The translations under genes and the position numbers were made by a program. From an uncultured Roseobacter sp. (GTDB taxonomy: Bacteria; Pseudomonadota; Alphaproteobacteria; Rhodobacterales; Rhodobacteraceae): a stretch of 64,000 bases of DNA. The notes beneath the pieces were generated by a model. That model did not search any database. It was not told the origin of the DNA and worked only from the letters and a program-made list of their open reading frames with translations. Location of the stretch: the NCBI RefSeq assembly GCF_947488185.1, contig NZ_CANKYM010000001.1, positions 1,103,501 to 1,167,500 of the forward strand, read 5' to 3'. Of this stretch, positions 25,014-34,453 are shown one piece after another (the first letter of the stretch is position 1; every line of letters starts with the position of its first letter).

Positions 25014-27779
25014 ATGAGCGACAAAATCACCTTTACGCTGGACGGCCAGACGGTTGAGGCCGAGGTGGGTCTGACCATCTGGGAAGTCGCAAACGGTCGT
25101 GGGCTGGTGATCCCGCATCTGTGTCACAAACCCGCACCGGGGTATCGCCCGGATGGGAACTGCCGTGCCTGCATGGTCGAGATTGAGGGCGAGCGCACGC
25201 TGGCCGCCTCCTGTATTCGTGAGCCTGCCGAGGGTATGGTGGTGACGACCAATTCCGCGCGAGCTGAGGGTGCGCGCAAGATGGTGGTCGAGATGCTGCT
25301 GGCGGATCAGCCGGAGCAGGAGGTATCGCACGACAAATCTAGCCATCTGTGGGAGATGGCGGCGCTGAATGGCGTCTCTGAGAGCCGGTTTCCGAAGCTG
25401 GAAGAGGGGCGCATTCCGCTGCTCGACGACAGCCATGTGGCGATGTCGGTAAACCTGGATGCCTGCATTCAATGCGGGCTGTGTGTGCGGGCTTGCCGTG
25501 AGGTACAGGTGAACGATGTGATTGGCATGGCCGGGCGGGGGCATGATGCCTACCCGACCTTTGATATGGCCGACCCGATGGGGGATAGCACCTGTGTGGC
25601 CTGTGGCGAATGTGTGCAGGCCTGTCCGACGGGGGCACTGATGCCCTCAACGGTGGTGAATGAGAACCAGGTGGGGGACAGCGCGGATTTTGACGAAGAG
25701 GTCGAGAGCATCTGCCCCTTCTGTGGTGTGGGGTGTCAGGTTTCGCTGAAGGTCAAGGACAACAAGGTTAAATATGTCGAAGGGATCAACGGCCCGGCGA
25801 ATGAAGGGCGGCTTTGCGTCAAGGGGCGCTTTGGGTTCGACTACATCCATCATGACCACCGGTTGACCAAGCCGCTGATCCGACGTGAGGATGCACCCGC
25901 CAAGGGGCTGAATGTGGATCCGGGCAACTGGCAGACGCATTTCCGTGAGGCCAGCTGGGACGAGGCGTTGGATTTTGCCGCTGCGGGCATGAAGGGCCGG
26001 GGGCGCGAGATTGCGGGCTTTGGTTCAGCCAAGTGCACAAATGAGGAGGCGTATCTTTTCCAGAAGATGATCCGGCAGGGCTTTGGCCACAACAACGTGG
26101 ATCACTGCACGCGTCTGTGCCACGCATCCTCGGTGGCGGCGCTGATGGAGAATGTGGGATCGGGTGCCGTGACCGCGACCTTCAACGAGATCGAAAACGC
26201 GGATGTGGCGATTGCCATTGGGTGTAACCCGATCGAGAACCATCCCGTGGCGGCGACCTATTTCAAGCAGTTCACCAAGCGGGGTGGCAAGCTGATTGTG
26301 ATGGACCCGCGCGGACAGGCGCTGAAACGCTTTGCCTCGCACATGCTGCAATTCCGCCCCGGTGCGGATGTGTCGATGCTGAACGCGATCATGCATACGA
26401 TTGTCGAGGAAGGCCTCTATGATCAGCAGTACATCGACGCCTATACCGAGAACTGGGAGGCGGAAAAGGCGCATCTGGCGGATTTCTCGCCCGAGGCCAT
26501 GGCCCCGATCTGTGGCATCGAATCCGAAGTGCTGCGCGATGTTGCGCGCACCTTTGCGGGGGCGAAGGCCGCGATGATCTTCTGGGGCATGGGGGTCAGC
26601 CAGCACATTCACGGGACGGACAATTCCCGATGCCTGATCAGCCTTGCGCTGATGACCGGGCAGGTGGGGCGCCCCGGTTCCGGCCTGCACCCGCTGCGCG
26701 GTCAGAACAACGTGCAGGGGGCGTCGGACGCAGGGCTCATCCCGATGTTCCTGCCGGATTATCAGCCGGTCACGGATGACGGTGTGCGGTCCGCCTTTAC
26801 CAAGGTCTGGGGCTCTGCGGATTTCTCGAATGAACGCGGTCTGACCGTGACCGAGATCATGGATGCGGTGCATGAGGACAAGATCAGGGGCATGTATGTG
26901 CTGGGGGAAAACCCGGCGATGTCCGATCCGGATGTGGAACACGCCCGCGCAGCCTTGGCCAAACTGGATCATCTGGTGGTGCAGGACATCTTCCTGACGG
27001 AGACCGCGAATTTCGCCGATGTGATCCTGCCCGCAAGCGCCTTTGCCGAGAAATCGGGCACCGTGACCAATACCAACCGGCAGGTGCAGATGGGCCGTCC
27101 GGCGGTGTCCCCGCCCGGTGAGGCGCGGGAAGACTGGTGGATCGAGGTTGAACTGGCAAAGCGGCTGGGCCTTGGCTGGACCTATGAGAGCCCTGCGGAT
27201 GTCTTTGCCGAGATGAAGCACAATATGCGCAGCCTGGAGAACATCACCTGGGACCGGCTGATGGGTGAAAATGCGGTGACCTACCCGTCGCTCAGCCCGG
27301 AAGACCCTGGTCAGGCAATTGTCTTTGGCGATGGATTCCCGCGGCCGGAAGGGCGTGCGCGGTTCACACCCGCCAGTGTGATTGCCCCAGATGACGTGCC
27401 GGATGAAGAGTTCCCGATGATCCTGACCACGGGGCGCCAGCTGGAGCATTGGCATACCGGCTCCATGACCCGGCGGTCTGCGGTGTTGGATGGTCTGGAG
27501 CCCGAGGCAAACTGTTCGCTGCACCCCTCCACGTTGCGCAAACTGGACGTGGCGCCCGGCGAGCATGTGGTGCTGACCACCAAGCGTGGCAGCATCTCGA
27601 TCATGGCGCGGGAGGATCGCGCGGTGGCCCCCGATATGGTCTTTGTCCCCTTTGCCTATGTCGAGGCGGCGGCGAATATTCTGACCAACCCGGCAATTGA
27701 CCCTTATGGCAAGATCCCGGAATTCAAGTTTTCCGCTGTGCGGGTCGAGAAGGCGGAAAAGCAGGTCGCGGCGGAATAG
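25014..27779 (+). CDS. Formate dehydrogenase alpha subunit (NuoG-like N-terminus, Mo/W-bis-MGD)
   Basis: The 921-residue protein would oxidise formate to CO2. An N-terminal [2Fe-2S] domain (Cys37, 50, 53, 67) leads into two ferredoxin clusters (Cys151/154/157/161 and Cys194/197/200/204). A further [4Fe-4S] site is formed by Cys234, 237, 241 and 268. The molybdopterin domain has Cys369-His370 in CTRLCHASS as the active-site pair, so it is the Cys rather than the selenocysteine form. A C-terminal molybdopterin-dinucleotide-binding domain is complete. The ATG at 25014 is chosen over an upstream GTG. No FdsB/FdsG/FdsC-type partner genes are adjacent, so its electron acceptor must be encoded elsewhere. 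Confidence 0.9.
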   Translation: MSDKITFTLDGQTVEAEVGLTIWEVANGRGLVIPHLCHKPAPGYRPDGNCRACMVEIEGERTLAASCIREPAEGMVVTTNSARAEGARKMVVEMLLADQPEQEVSHDKSSHLWEMAALNGVSESRFPKLEEGRIPLLDDSHVAMSVNLDACIQCGLCVRACREVQVNDVIGMAGRGHDAYPTFDMADPMGDSTCVACGECVQACPTGALMPSTVVNENQVGDSADFDEEVESICPFCGVGCQVSLKVKDNKVKYVEGINGPANEGRLCVKGRFGFDYIHHDHRLTKPLIRREDAPAKGLNVDPGNWQTHFREASWDEALDFAAAGMKGRGREIAGFGSAKCTNEEAYLFQKMIRQGFGHNNVDHCTRLCHASSVAALMENVGSGAVTATFNEIENADVAIAIGCNPIENHPVAATYFKQFTKRGGKLIVMDPRGQALKRFASHMLQFRPGADVSMLNAIMHTIVEEGLYDQQYIDAYTENWEAEKAHLADFSPEAMAPICGIESEVLRDVARTFAGAKAAMIFWGMGVSQHIHGTDNSRCLISLALMTGQVGRPGSGLHPLRGQNNVQGASDAGLIPMFLPDYQPVTDDGVRSAFTKVWGSADFSNERGLTVTEIMDAVHEDKIRGMYVLGENPAMSDPDVEHARAALAKLDHLVVQDIFLTETANFADVILPASAFAEKSGTVTNTNRQVQMGRPAVSPPGEAREDWWIEVELAKRLGLGWTYESPADVFAEMKHNMRSLENITWDRLMGENAVTYPSLSPEDPGQAIVFGDGFPRPEGRARFTPASVIAPDDVPDEEFPMILTTGRQLEHWHTGSMTRRSAVLDGLEPEANCSLHPSTLRKLDVAPGEHVVLTTKRGSISIMAREDRAVAPDMVFVPFAYVEAAANILTNPAIDPYGKIPEFKFSAVRVEKAEKQVAAE

Positions 27780-27791
27780 CCGCGACCACGA

Positions 27792-27973
27792 TCATTCATA
27801 GCGCACACCCGGGCTGAGAAGCTTGAAGCCGGTGATTTCGAATTCGTACATATCCGAACGGTCCAGTTTTTCCGCCCGGGCGATCAGCGTGCCATCGCGT
27901 TGGTGTAAACCGCATGCGCTGTGTGCAAGGCGCGGTAGCAGTATGCTCCGTTGGGATAGTCGTATTTTATCAT
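27792..27973 (-). pseudogene. Frameshifted small ORF
   Basis: A leftward ATG at 27973 has an excellent AAAGGAG ribosome-binding site five bases upstream and encodes MIKYDYPNGAYCYRALHTAH before a premature stop. A different frame then continues without a stop as GLHQRDGTLIARAEKLDRSD and ends ...SPGVRYE at 27792. The total length (182 bases) is not a multiple of three. The two halves read as one small protein of about 60 residues broken by a +1/-2 shift around 27910-27930. No family is recognised. It is either a recent pseudogene or a sequencing error. Confidence 0.45.
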
Positions 27974-28089
27974 GAAGGCTCCTTTTGATCGGGTCTACGG
28001 CCTGCTGGTGCCCGTTTCTGACAGGAGCCTGATCTTCTCATTTCCAGTGACGACACCTAGGATCGCCAAAAACCGGAGCGCTTTTGTCC

Positions 28090-29283
28090 ATGGTGAACCC
28101 TGATCGTTTTCTCGCTGATCTGCACAAGCTGCGGTCCTTCGGAGCCGCTGGCGTCGGCAAGGGTGTTGTGCGCCCGGCCTACTCGGAGGCCGATGTGGCC
28201 GCGCGGCGGTGGCTGGCGGACCAAATACGCGCAGCCGGATTGCAGGTCGCGGTTGACCCCATGGGCAATCTCTTTGGCTTGACGGAAGGTCCGTCCGTTC
28301 TGCTGGGCTCGCACAGTGACAGCCAGCCCGAGGGTGGTTGGCTGGATGGCGCCCTTGGCGTGATTGCCGCATTGGAGATTGCCCGCGCTGCGCGCGAAAA
28401 TGATGGGCCGCCTGTCTCGGTTGTCTCCTTTCAGGATGAGGAAGGCCGCTTTGGCGTGACGACAGGATCTGCGGTCTGGTCAGGCCACATGTCGCAGAGG
28501 CAGGCAGATGCGCTGACGGATCACTCGGGCGTTCCGCTTTCAAAGGCGCGGCAGGCTGTGGCGGATATGGTCACGGGCGAGGTTGATCCCGCGCAGTTCA
28601 CCGGGTTCATCGAGATGCATATCGAACAGGGTCCCACGCTGGACACGAGCGGAGAAAGAATCGGGGTGGTCACGGATATCGTCGGTATTCGCGACATGAA
28701 AGTCACCTTTGAGGGGCAGCAAAACCATGCTGGCACAACCCCGATGCCACTGCGCCGGGATGCGTTTCAGGCTGTGTCAGCTTTCAACACGCTGCTGAAC
28801 GACCGGTTTCAGAACGTAGCAACCCCGCAGACGGTCTGGACCATTGGGCATGTTAGCCTGCATCCCAATGCCTCCTCGATTGTGCCGGGGCGGGCGGTGT
28901 TTTCGATGCAGTGGCGGGATGCCGACGTGGATCGGTTGCAGCGCATGGAGCAGATTATCCGTGAAACTGCGGCGGAGGTCACCGCGGCACGAGATATGGT
29001 GTTGAGCTATGGACCGCTCCTTGGCTTGGAGCCGGTTGCCATGGATACGGATCTGCAAGAGGCTCTGGCGATTTCGGCAGAGGCTATTGTCCCGGGTAAA
29101 TGGCGCAGAATGACATCCGGCGCGCTGCACGATGCCACCAATGTGTCGCGATTGATGCCGGTTGCCATGCTGTTTGTGCCATCGATTGATGGCATCAGCC
29201 ACGCGTTTGAGGAAGATACCGGTGAAGCGGATCTGGTGACGGGTCTGAAAGTGCTGGCGCAGGCGGTTGGGGTGCGCGCCTAA
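28090..29283 (+). CDS. Zn-dependent hydantoinase/carbamoylase-type amidase (M20 family)
   Basis: This 398-residue protein has the M20/AllC-like architecture. The metal-binding [21 protein letters not shown] gives the His and Asp, FQDEEGRFG the Glu residues, and the dimerisation-domain [18 protein letters not shown] pattern is conserved. Family members hydrolyse N-carbamoyl amino acids, allantoate or ureidopropionate, releasing ammonia and CO2 or a ureido product. ATG at 28090 is used rather than the in-frame TTG at 28084. It stands alone between the broken small gene and the convergent response regulator, so genomic context does not fix the substrate. Confidence 0.87.
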   Translation: MVNPDRFLADLHKLRSFGAAGVGKGVVRPAYSEADVAARRWLADQIRAAGLQVAVDPMGNLFGLTEGPSVLLGSHSDSQPEGGWLDGALGVIAALEIARAARENDGPPVSVVSFQDEEGRFGVTTGSAVWSGHMSQRQADALTDHSGVPLSKARQAVADMVTGEVDPAQFTGFIEMHIEQGPTLDTSGERIGVVTDIVGIRDMKVTFEGQQNHAGTTPMPLRRDAFQAVSAFNTLLNDRFQNVATPQTVWTIGHVSLHPNASSIVPGRAVFSMQWRDADVDRLQRMEQIIRETAAEVTAARDMVLSYGPLLGLEPVAMDTDLQEALAISAEAIVPGKWRRMTSGALHDATNVSRLMPVAMLFVPSIDGISHAFEEDTGEADLVTGLKVLAQAVGVRA

Positions 29284-29284
29284 G

Positions 29285-29307
29285 GGTGGCCTGAAGCCCA
29301 CCCTACC
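29285..29307. repeat. Dispersed GGTGGCCTGAAGCCCACCC repeat
   Basis: A 23-base copy of the element also seen at 13381-13404, 39269-39292 (inverse) and 45722-45744 (degenerate). It begins two bases after the amidase stop, between convergent genes. Its inner GGTGG/CCACC arms can pair, so it may also act as a hairpin. Confidence 0.65.
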
Positions 29308-29323
29308 TGCTGTCTGCCAGCGG

Positions 29324-30025
29324 TCAGCTCCAGGCGACGTCGCCGAGGAAGATGTAGCCTGCACCATAGATCGTTTTGATCAGCTGCGGGTTCTTCGGAT
29401 CTTCGCGCAGCTTGGTGCGCAGGCGTGAGATGCGCACGTCCATCGCCCGGTCAAAGCTTTCGCTGGCGGCACCCCCCAGATGGTCCTGCATCTGCGCCCG
29501 GCTGATCAGCCGTTTGGGATTTTCAAGAAACAGGCGGAGCACTTCGCCTTCCGCATGGGAAAAGGGCGTTTGTTGTCCCTCCGCGTCTTCTATCAGATAT
29601 TGGTCGAAAAACACCTGCCACCCGGCAAAGCGGGCAATCTGGCCTGCTGCGGCTGCGGGCTTCGAGGTGCGCAAACGGGCCCGGATGCGGGCAACGACCT
29701 CTGCCGGGTCGAAGGGCTTGATGATGTAGTCATCCGCGCCCAGTTCCAGACCGGTCACCTTATCCTGCACCAGCGCCCGGCCCGAGATAATGATGACAAT
29801 AGCCCCCTGTTCCAGAGCCAACTTGTGCACCAGCGTCAGGCCATCCGTGTCGGGCAGCGATAGATCGACAAGACAGACGTCCGGTTGATGCTGCGCCAGT
29901 GCCGCGGTGAAGGCCTGCGCGCGGGCAAAGCTCAGCGTGCGAAAGCCTGCCTCCTCCAGCGCGTCGGTCAGCATGGTACGGATGGCCGGTTCATCGTCGA
30001 GGATGGTCACCAAGGGTGCGGTCAT
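29324..30025 (-). CDS. OmpR-family response regulator
   Basis: The receiver domain (residues 1-120) has the acidic pair Asp10/Asp11, the phosphoacceptor Asp54 in LVDLSLPDTDG and the conserved Lys in IIKPFDP. The C-terminal winged-helix domain (about 135-230) ends in the typical DVRISRLRTKLREDP...IKTIYGAGYIF. It is encoded in an operon with the hybrid kinase, whose stop overlaps its start (ATGA). Both point away from the acyl-CoA-ligase/ABC-importer operon. A role in controlling that operon is likely but inferred from position only. Confidence 0.92.
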   Translation of the reverse strand: MTAPLVTILDDEPAIRTMLTDALEEAGFRTLSFARAQAFTAALAQHQPDVCLVDLSLPDTDGLTLVHKLALEQGAIVIIISGRALVQDKVTGLELGADDYIIKPFDPAEVVARIRARLRTSKPAAAAGQIARFAGWQVFFDQYLIEDAEGQQTPFSHAEGEVLRLFLENPKRLISRAQMQDHLGGAASESFDRAMDVRISRLRTKLREDPKNPQLIKTIYGAGYIFLGDVAWS

Positions 30026-31977
30026 GAGGCGATTGCCTTGCTGTTTGACGGGCCCAGGACGGCGCTGATGTCCTCTGCCGTAAATGGTTTTTGCAGCAGA
30101 GGCGCAATTCTCTGGGCGGATTGGTACAGCGCGTGGTCCGCAGGCAGGGAGGTCATCAGGATAACCGGCACGACACCGATCAGACGCTGTGCGAGGTCGA
30201 TGCCCGTAGCGTCTCCGGCCAGTTGAATATCTGAAAGCACCAGTGAGATTTCCGGCAGATCCGCCATCAATGCGCTGGCTTCATCGGCGCTGACCGCTTC
30301 AATGACCGAGTGATTCAGATCTGTCAGCATATCGCGGTAGAGGGCGCGCAGATCATCGCGGTCTTCCACCAGCAGCACCAGCGCCTGTGGGGTTTCCACG
30401 GCCGGTCTGAAGGGCAGCCGCAGCACCACGCGGGCGCCGGTATCGGTGTTTTCCAATCGCAGATCGCCGCCTGCGAGCTTGGTCATATCGTAGACCATCG
30501 GCAGCCCGAGCCCGGACCCTTCGGCCCCTTTGGTGGTGAAAAACGGATCGAACCCGTGGCTGAGTGCGCGGTCCGAAAAGCCCGGCCCCGTGTCCGTGAC
30601 CTGCCATTCAATCCAGGTGTCATGCACGATGCGCAGCCTGACGAGAATGCGACCCGTCGCGCCACAGGCATCACGGGCGTTGAGGATGAGATTCAACAGG
30701 CTGTCCGTCGCCATGCCACCGTCCAGCATCACCAGACCCTCGGGCGCAGACACATCCAGATCCAGCGCGATGCCCTCTGGCAAGGTGTGATCCGCAAGTC
30801 TGCGCAGGTCGTCCATCAACTGACGAAGACTGGTGGCGCTGGGGCGCAGCGCGCGCTGTTCGGTCATGCCTGCAATGCTGCTCAGCAGAGCACCCCCCCG
30901 TCGGGCTGCGGCCAGTGTGCCTTCTGCCATTTCGATCACGTCACCGGGCAGCTCCTGGTGCCGCAAGAGCTTGGATTGCAGCCCCAGAATGATCGTGAGC
31001 AGGTTGGAGAAGTCATGGGTCAGGCCAGAGGTCATCTGGGCTGCCAAAGCACGGCGGTGGGTTTGCTGCAAGGCCACGCGGGCCTGCATTTCGGCAGTCA
31101 CATCCATGGACAGAATGTAGATACCCCCCCGGGTGTCGGGGGTAAACGCCGCCCGGATGCGGCGTGCACTGGCATCATCGGTGAACTCGAAAACGGAGGC
31201 CTGTCCCCCGTAGGCCTGCTCCAGATGCGGCACGATCCGGTTGTAGGCAGAGGCGCCCAGGGCGCTGCTGATGTGCATGCCATGAATGTCTGAGGGGCGT
31301 CCCGGGATCACGGCGTTGAGTTGTCGGTTGGAATAGGTGTAGTGCCCTGCTGCATCGATATGCGCGATATGCGCGGGCATCATTTCCGTGGTGAGCCGGG
31401 TGCGGGCTTCGATCTCCGTCAGCTCACGCTTGGCTTCCTGCAGCGCGGCATTCATGGCAGCCAGCGCGCGGTTCGTGCTGGAGAGTTCCTCTGCATAGGT
31501 GTTGAGCTGATCGGACAATTCCTCCGACCGGCTTTGCAGCAAGGCCTCCTGTCGCTTGGTGCGCGTGATGTCCGTGTAAACCGTGACCCACCCACCCTGG
31601 GGCAGCGGGGCACCTTCGACGCTGATGATGCGCCCGTTTGAGCGTGTGCGTTCCATGTAGTGCGGCTCGAACGCGCGGGCCTGTTCCACCCGTTCAGCCA
31701 CAAAGGCGTCAATGTCGGTCACATCGCCGTACTCCCCGCGCCTGACCAGATGCCGGATCGTATCCTCGAAAGTGGCACCCGGTGTGACCAACGCATCCGG
31801 CAGGTCGAACATGCGTTGAAACGGGCCGTTGCAGACGGCCAGTTGCAGGTCGGAATCGTAGATCGTCAGAGACTGACCGATCAGGTTGAGACCGGCAGCG
31901 GTCAGCTCCTGCGTTCTGGAATCGGAAAGGGCCAATGCTGCTCCTGTGACTGCGCGCGGACGGCGCAAACCTATCAT
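30022..31977 (-). CDS. PAS-domain hybrid sensor histidine kinase/response regulator
   Basis: The 651-residue protein has no obvious membrane segment, so it is probably cytoplasmic. PAS-like domains occupy about residues 20-140 and 195-300, joined by a coiled coil (about 145-195). The dimerisation box LTHDFSNLL provides His321. The ATPase domain shows Asn433 (LILNARDA), DTGPGF at 462-467 and GSGLGLPMV. A C-terminal receiver domain has Asp583 (LVLSDIQLAG). It therefore has an extra receiver besides the separate OmpR-type regulator, which allows a phosphorelay or feedback. The ligand sensed by the PAS domains is unknown. Confidence 0.92.
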   Translation of the reverse strand: MIGLRRPRAVTGAALALSDSRTQELTAAGLNLIGQSLTIYDSDLQLAVCNGPFQRMFDLPDALVTPGATFEDTIRHLVRRGEYGDVTDIDAFVAERVEQARAFEPHYMERTRSNGRIISVEGAPLPQGGWVTVYTDITRTKRQEALLQSRSEELSDQLNTYAEELSSTNRALAAMNAALQEAKRELTEIEARTRLTTEMMPAHIAHIDAAGHYTYSNRQLNAVIPGRPSDIHGMHISSALGASAYNRIVPHLEQAYGGQASVFEFTDDASARRIRAAFTPDTRGGIYILSMDVTAEMQARVALQQTHRRALAAQMTSGLTHDFSNLLTIILGLQSKLLRHQELPGDVIEMAEGTLAAARRGGALLSSIAGMTEQRALRPSATSLRQLMDDLRRLADHTLPEGIALDLDVSAPEGLVMLDGGMATDSLLNLILNARDACGATGRILVRLRIVHDTWIEWQVTDTGPGFSDRALSHGFDPFFTTKGAEGSGLGLPMVYDMTKLAGGDLRLENTDTGARVVLRLPFRPAVETPQALVLLVEDRDDLRALYRDMLTDLNHSVIEAVSADEASALMADLPEISLVLSDIQLAGDATGIDLAQRLIGVVPVILMTSLPADHALYQSAQRIAPLLQKPFTAEDISAVLGPSNSKAIAS

Positions 31978-32161
31978 GGATTGAGATGGTGAAAATCCAA
32001 ATCGTCCGACACAGCGGTGTGAGAGATGCGTGTAACAATTCGTAAGGATTGAGAAATCATAACGAAAAAGTTGACGCCGAGCCTAAAAGCAACATTGTTA
32101 CTGATATGACGGCGTCAGCGCCGCGCTTGTCTGCAAAAGACAAGGTCTGGGAGGACAACAG
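31978..32161. promoter_or_regulatory. Divergent regulatory region, kinase / acyl-CoA ligase
   Basis: The spacer contains GTAACAAT at 32032-32039 and its exact inverse ATTGTTAC at 32094-32101, TGACGGCGTCA at 32107-32117, and CTTGTCT/AGACAAG at 32126-32144 with a 5-base loop. TTGACG at 32071 could be a -35 element but no strong -10 is visible. GGGAGG at 32149-32154 is seven bases before a TTG, which fixes the start of the next gene. The paired GTAACAAT sites are candidate targets for the adjacent response regulator. Confidence 0.45.
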
Positions 32162-34132
32162 TTGACTGATCGCACCAAGGGCGCTGACGGACCGCAGTCC
32201 GTTCCGGCGCTGTTGCACCGCAATGCCACCGAGTTTGCGAACGCGCCTGCGTATCGTGAAAAAGAGTATGGCATCTGGCAGAGCTGGACATGGGCGGAGA
32301 CGCGCGAAGAGATCGAAGCGCTGGCGCTGGGCCTGCTGGATCTGGGGGTAGCCGAAGGGGATTTTGTCGCGATCATCGGGCGTAACCGGCCCAAGCTCTA
32401 TTGGTCCATGGTGGCGGCCGAGATGTGCGGCGCCGTGCCCGTGCCGCTCTACCAGGATGCGGTTGCGGAAGAGATGTCATATGTGCTGAGCCATTGCGGC
32501 GCGCGCTTTGTTATTGTGGGCGATCAGGAGCAGGTCGATAAGGTGATCGAAGTGCAGGCCGAGTTGCCGAACTTCGAGCAGATGATCTACCTCGACCCCC
32601 GGGGCTTGCGGAAATACGATCATTCCAGGCTGCATCAATACAGCCACATTCAGGACGTCGGGCGCGCCAAGCGCGATGAGCTGTTGGGCGAGCTGACAGC
32701 GCGACAGGATAAGCTCGACTACGACAGCACCTGTGTGATGCTCTATACCTCCGGCACGACCGGCAAGCCCAAGGGCGTGGTGCTGAGCAATCGCAATGTG
32801 ATCGAGACCTCGAAATCCTCCTCTGAATTCGATGATCTGCGGCAGAGCGATGATATTCTGGCGTACCTGCCGATGGCCTGGGTGGGGGATTTCATCTTCT
32901 CGGTGGGTCAGGCAATGTGGACCGGGTTCTGCACCAATTGCCCGGAAAGCGCAGACACGATGCATGTGGATCTTCGGGAAATCGGGCCGACCTATTACTT
33001 CGCGCCGCCGCGGGTGTTCGAGACGCAGCTGACCAATGTGATGATCCGCATGGAGGACGCAGGGCGCTTCAAGAAGTGGCTGTTCGATGTCTGCATGGCA
33101 CAAGCGCGCAAGGTGGGCCCTGCGATTCTGGATGGTCAGCCGGTGAGCCAGTGGGACCGGTTCAAGTATAATCTGGGCGAGTTGTTTATCTACGGACCAT
33201 TGAAGAACACGCTGGGCTTCAGCCGGGTGCGTGTCGGGTATACGGCGGGCGAGGCAATCGGACCGGAAATCTTTGATTTTTATCGGTCTTTGGGCATCAA
33301 TCTCAAGCAGCTCTATGGTCAGACCGAGGCAACGGTGTTCATCACGGCACAGCCCGATGGCGAGGTGCGCAGCGATACGGTTGGCGTGTGTTGCCCGGGC
33401 GTCGAGTTGAAGATCGCGGAGAATGGCGAGGTCTTCTATCGCTCGCCCGGGGTGTTCGTGGAGTACTACAAGAACGCCGAAAGCACCGCTGATACCAAAG
33501 ATGCCGAGGGCTGGGTGGCCACGGGTGATGCGGGATTTGTTGAGGAGGACACCGGGCATCTTCGCATCATCGATCGCGCAAAGGATGTGGGGCAGATGGC
33601 GGATGGATCGCTGTTTGCTCCCAAGTATGTTGAGAACAAACTGAAATTTTTCCCCAATATTCTGGAGGCTGTGGTCTTTGGTAACGGGCGCGATGAATGC
33701 ACGGCCTTCATCAACATCGACCTCACGGCGGTGGGCAATTGGGCGGAGCGGAACAACATTGGCTATGCGTCTTATCAGGAGCTGGCCCGGCATCCGCAGG
33801 TGATGGACACGATCCAGGCTCATGTGGAGGAGGTGAATACCTCCATCGCGCAGGACGAGATGCTGTCAGGCTGCCAGGTGCACCGCTTTGTCGTGCTGCA
33901 CAAGGAGCTGGACGCGGACGATGGCGAGTTGACGCGGACCCGGAAGGTGCGGCGGCGGATCATCGAGGAGAAATATGCGGATATTATAGCCGCGCTTTAC
34001 GATGGATCGACGTCGATAAGCACGGTCACGGAAGTGACCTATGAGGACGGGCGCAAGGGTTCGATTTCGGCAACTTTGGAAGTGCGATCAGCAGCGGTAC
34101 AAGCCGTGGCGCAGAAGATGGCGGCGGAATGA
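32162..34132 (+). CDS. AMP-binding long-chain acyl-CoA synthetase family protein
   Basis: This 656-residue ANL-superfamily enzyme activates a carboxylic acid with ATP and CoA. The P-loop YTSGTTGKPKG lies at residues 195-205, and the LKQLYGQTEAT (A5) and GWVATGDAGF (A7) motifs are intact. The size and the IDRAKDVGQMADGS segment match the long-chain branch found in branched-chain-type ABC operons. The start is TTG at 32162, supported by a GGGAGG ribosome-binding site seven bases upstream; no suitable ATG exists nearby. It heads an operon with a LivGHMKF-type importer, suggesting the imported solute is a carboxylate that is trapped as a CoA thioester. Confidence 0.9.
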   Translation: MTDRTKGADGPQSVPALLHRNATEFANAPAYREKEYGIWQSWTWAETREEIEALALGLLDLGVAEGDFVAIIGRNRPKLYWSMVAAEMCGAVPVPLYQDAVAEEMSYVLSHCGARFVIVGDQEQVDKVIEVQAELPNFEQMIYLDPRGLRKYDHSRLHQYSHIQDVGRAKRDELLGELTARQDKLDYDSTCVMLYTSGTTGKPKGVVLSNRNVIETSKSSSEFDDLRQSDDILAYLPMAWVGDFIFSVGQAMWTGFCTNCPESADTMHVDLREIGPTYYFAPPRVFETQLTNVMIRMEDAGRFKKWLFDVCMAQARKVGPAILDGQPVSQWDRFKYNLGELFIYGPLKNTLGFSRVRVGYTAGEAIGPEIFDFYRSLGINLKQLYGQTEATVFITAQPDGEVRSDTVGVCCPGVELKIAENGEVFYRSPGVFVEYYKNAESTADTKDAEGWVATGDAGFVEEDTGHLRIIDRAKDVGQMADGSLFAPKYVENKLKFFPNILEAVVFGNGRDECTAFINIDLTAVGNWAERNNIGYASYQELARHPQVMDTIQAHVEEVNTSIAQDEMLSGCQVHRFVVLHKELDADDGELTRTRKVRRRIIEEKYADIIAALYDGSTSISTVTEVTYEDGRKGSISATLEVRSAAVQAVAQKMAAE

Positions 34133-34185
34133 TGGGACGACGCTCGGCTGCGCCATCGCCCCGCCCACCCTCCCGCAGGGTGCGC

Positions 34186-34365
34186 TTAGAACTCTGTGAT
34201 TGGTCCGTTGTAGGCGGCGCTGACCGCGCGGCTGATGTGGAACCTTGTGGAGAAGCCGCGCAGGGTCGCGTCGATGTCGTGAATGGCTTCGGTACGGGTG
34301 AGGCCGCGGCTTTTGCGTTTGGCGGCCATCGAGATCAGGCAGGTGCGTTCCCAATCGCTGTGCAT
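34186..34365 (-). CDS. Small hypothetical protein
   Basis: A 59-residue leftward frame starts at ATG 34365, with AAGGA nine bases upstream, and reads MHSDWERTCLISMAAKRKSR at the N-terminus; it ends ...NGPITEF. It is basic, without membrane segments, and is the only convincing coding frame in the 320-base gap between the acyl-CoA ligase and the livG-like gene. It runs antisense to that operon. No domain is recognised; the ribosome-binding site and its neat fit in the gap are the only support. Confidence 0.5.
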   Translation of the reverse strand: MHSDWERTCLISMAAKRKSRGLTRTEAIHDIDATLRGFSTRFHISRAVSAAYNGPITEF

Positions 34366-34453
34366 TGTGACGATCCTTTTTGCTGCTCCGTTCGTCACCT
34401 TAAACAGAGAATGGTTAATTTATCGCGGAGTTGGCGCACGGCGGGGGTAAACC

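Noticed and set aside
26025..27566. A 513-codon antisense frame opposite the formate dehydrogenase gene
   Set aside because: Shadow of a strongly biased coding frame; His/Arg-rich translation without a family pattern.
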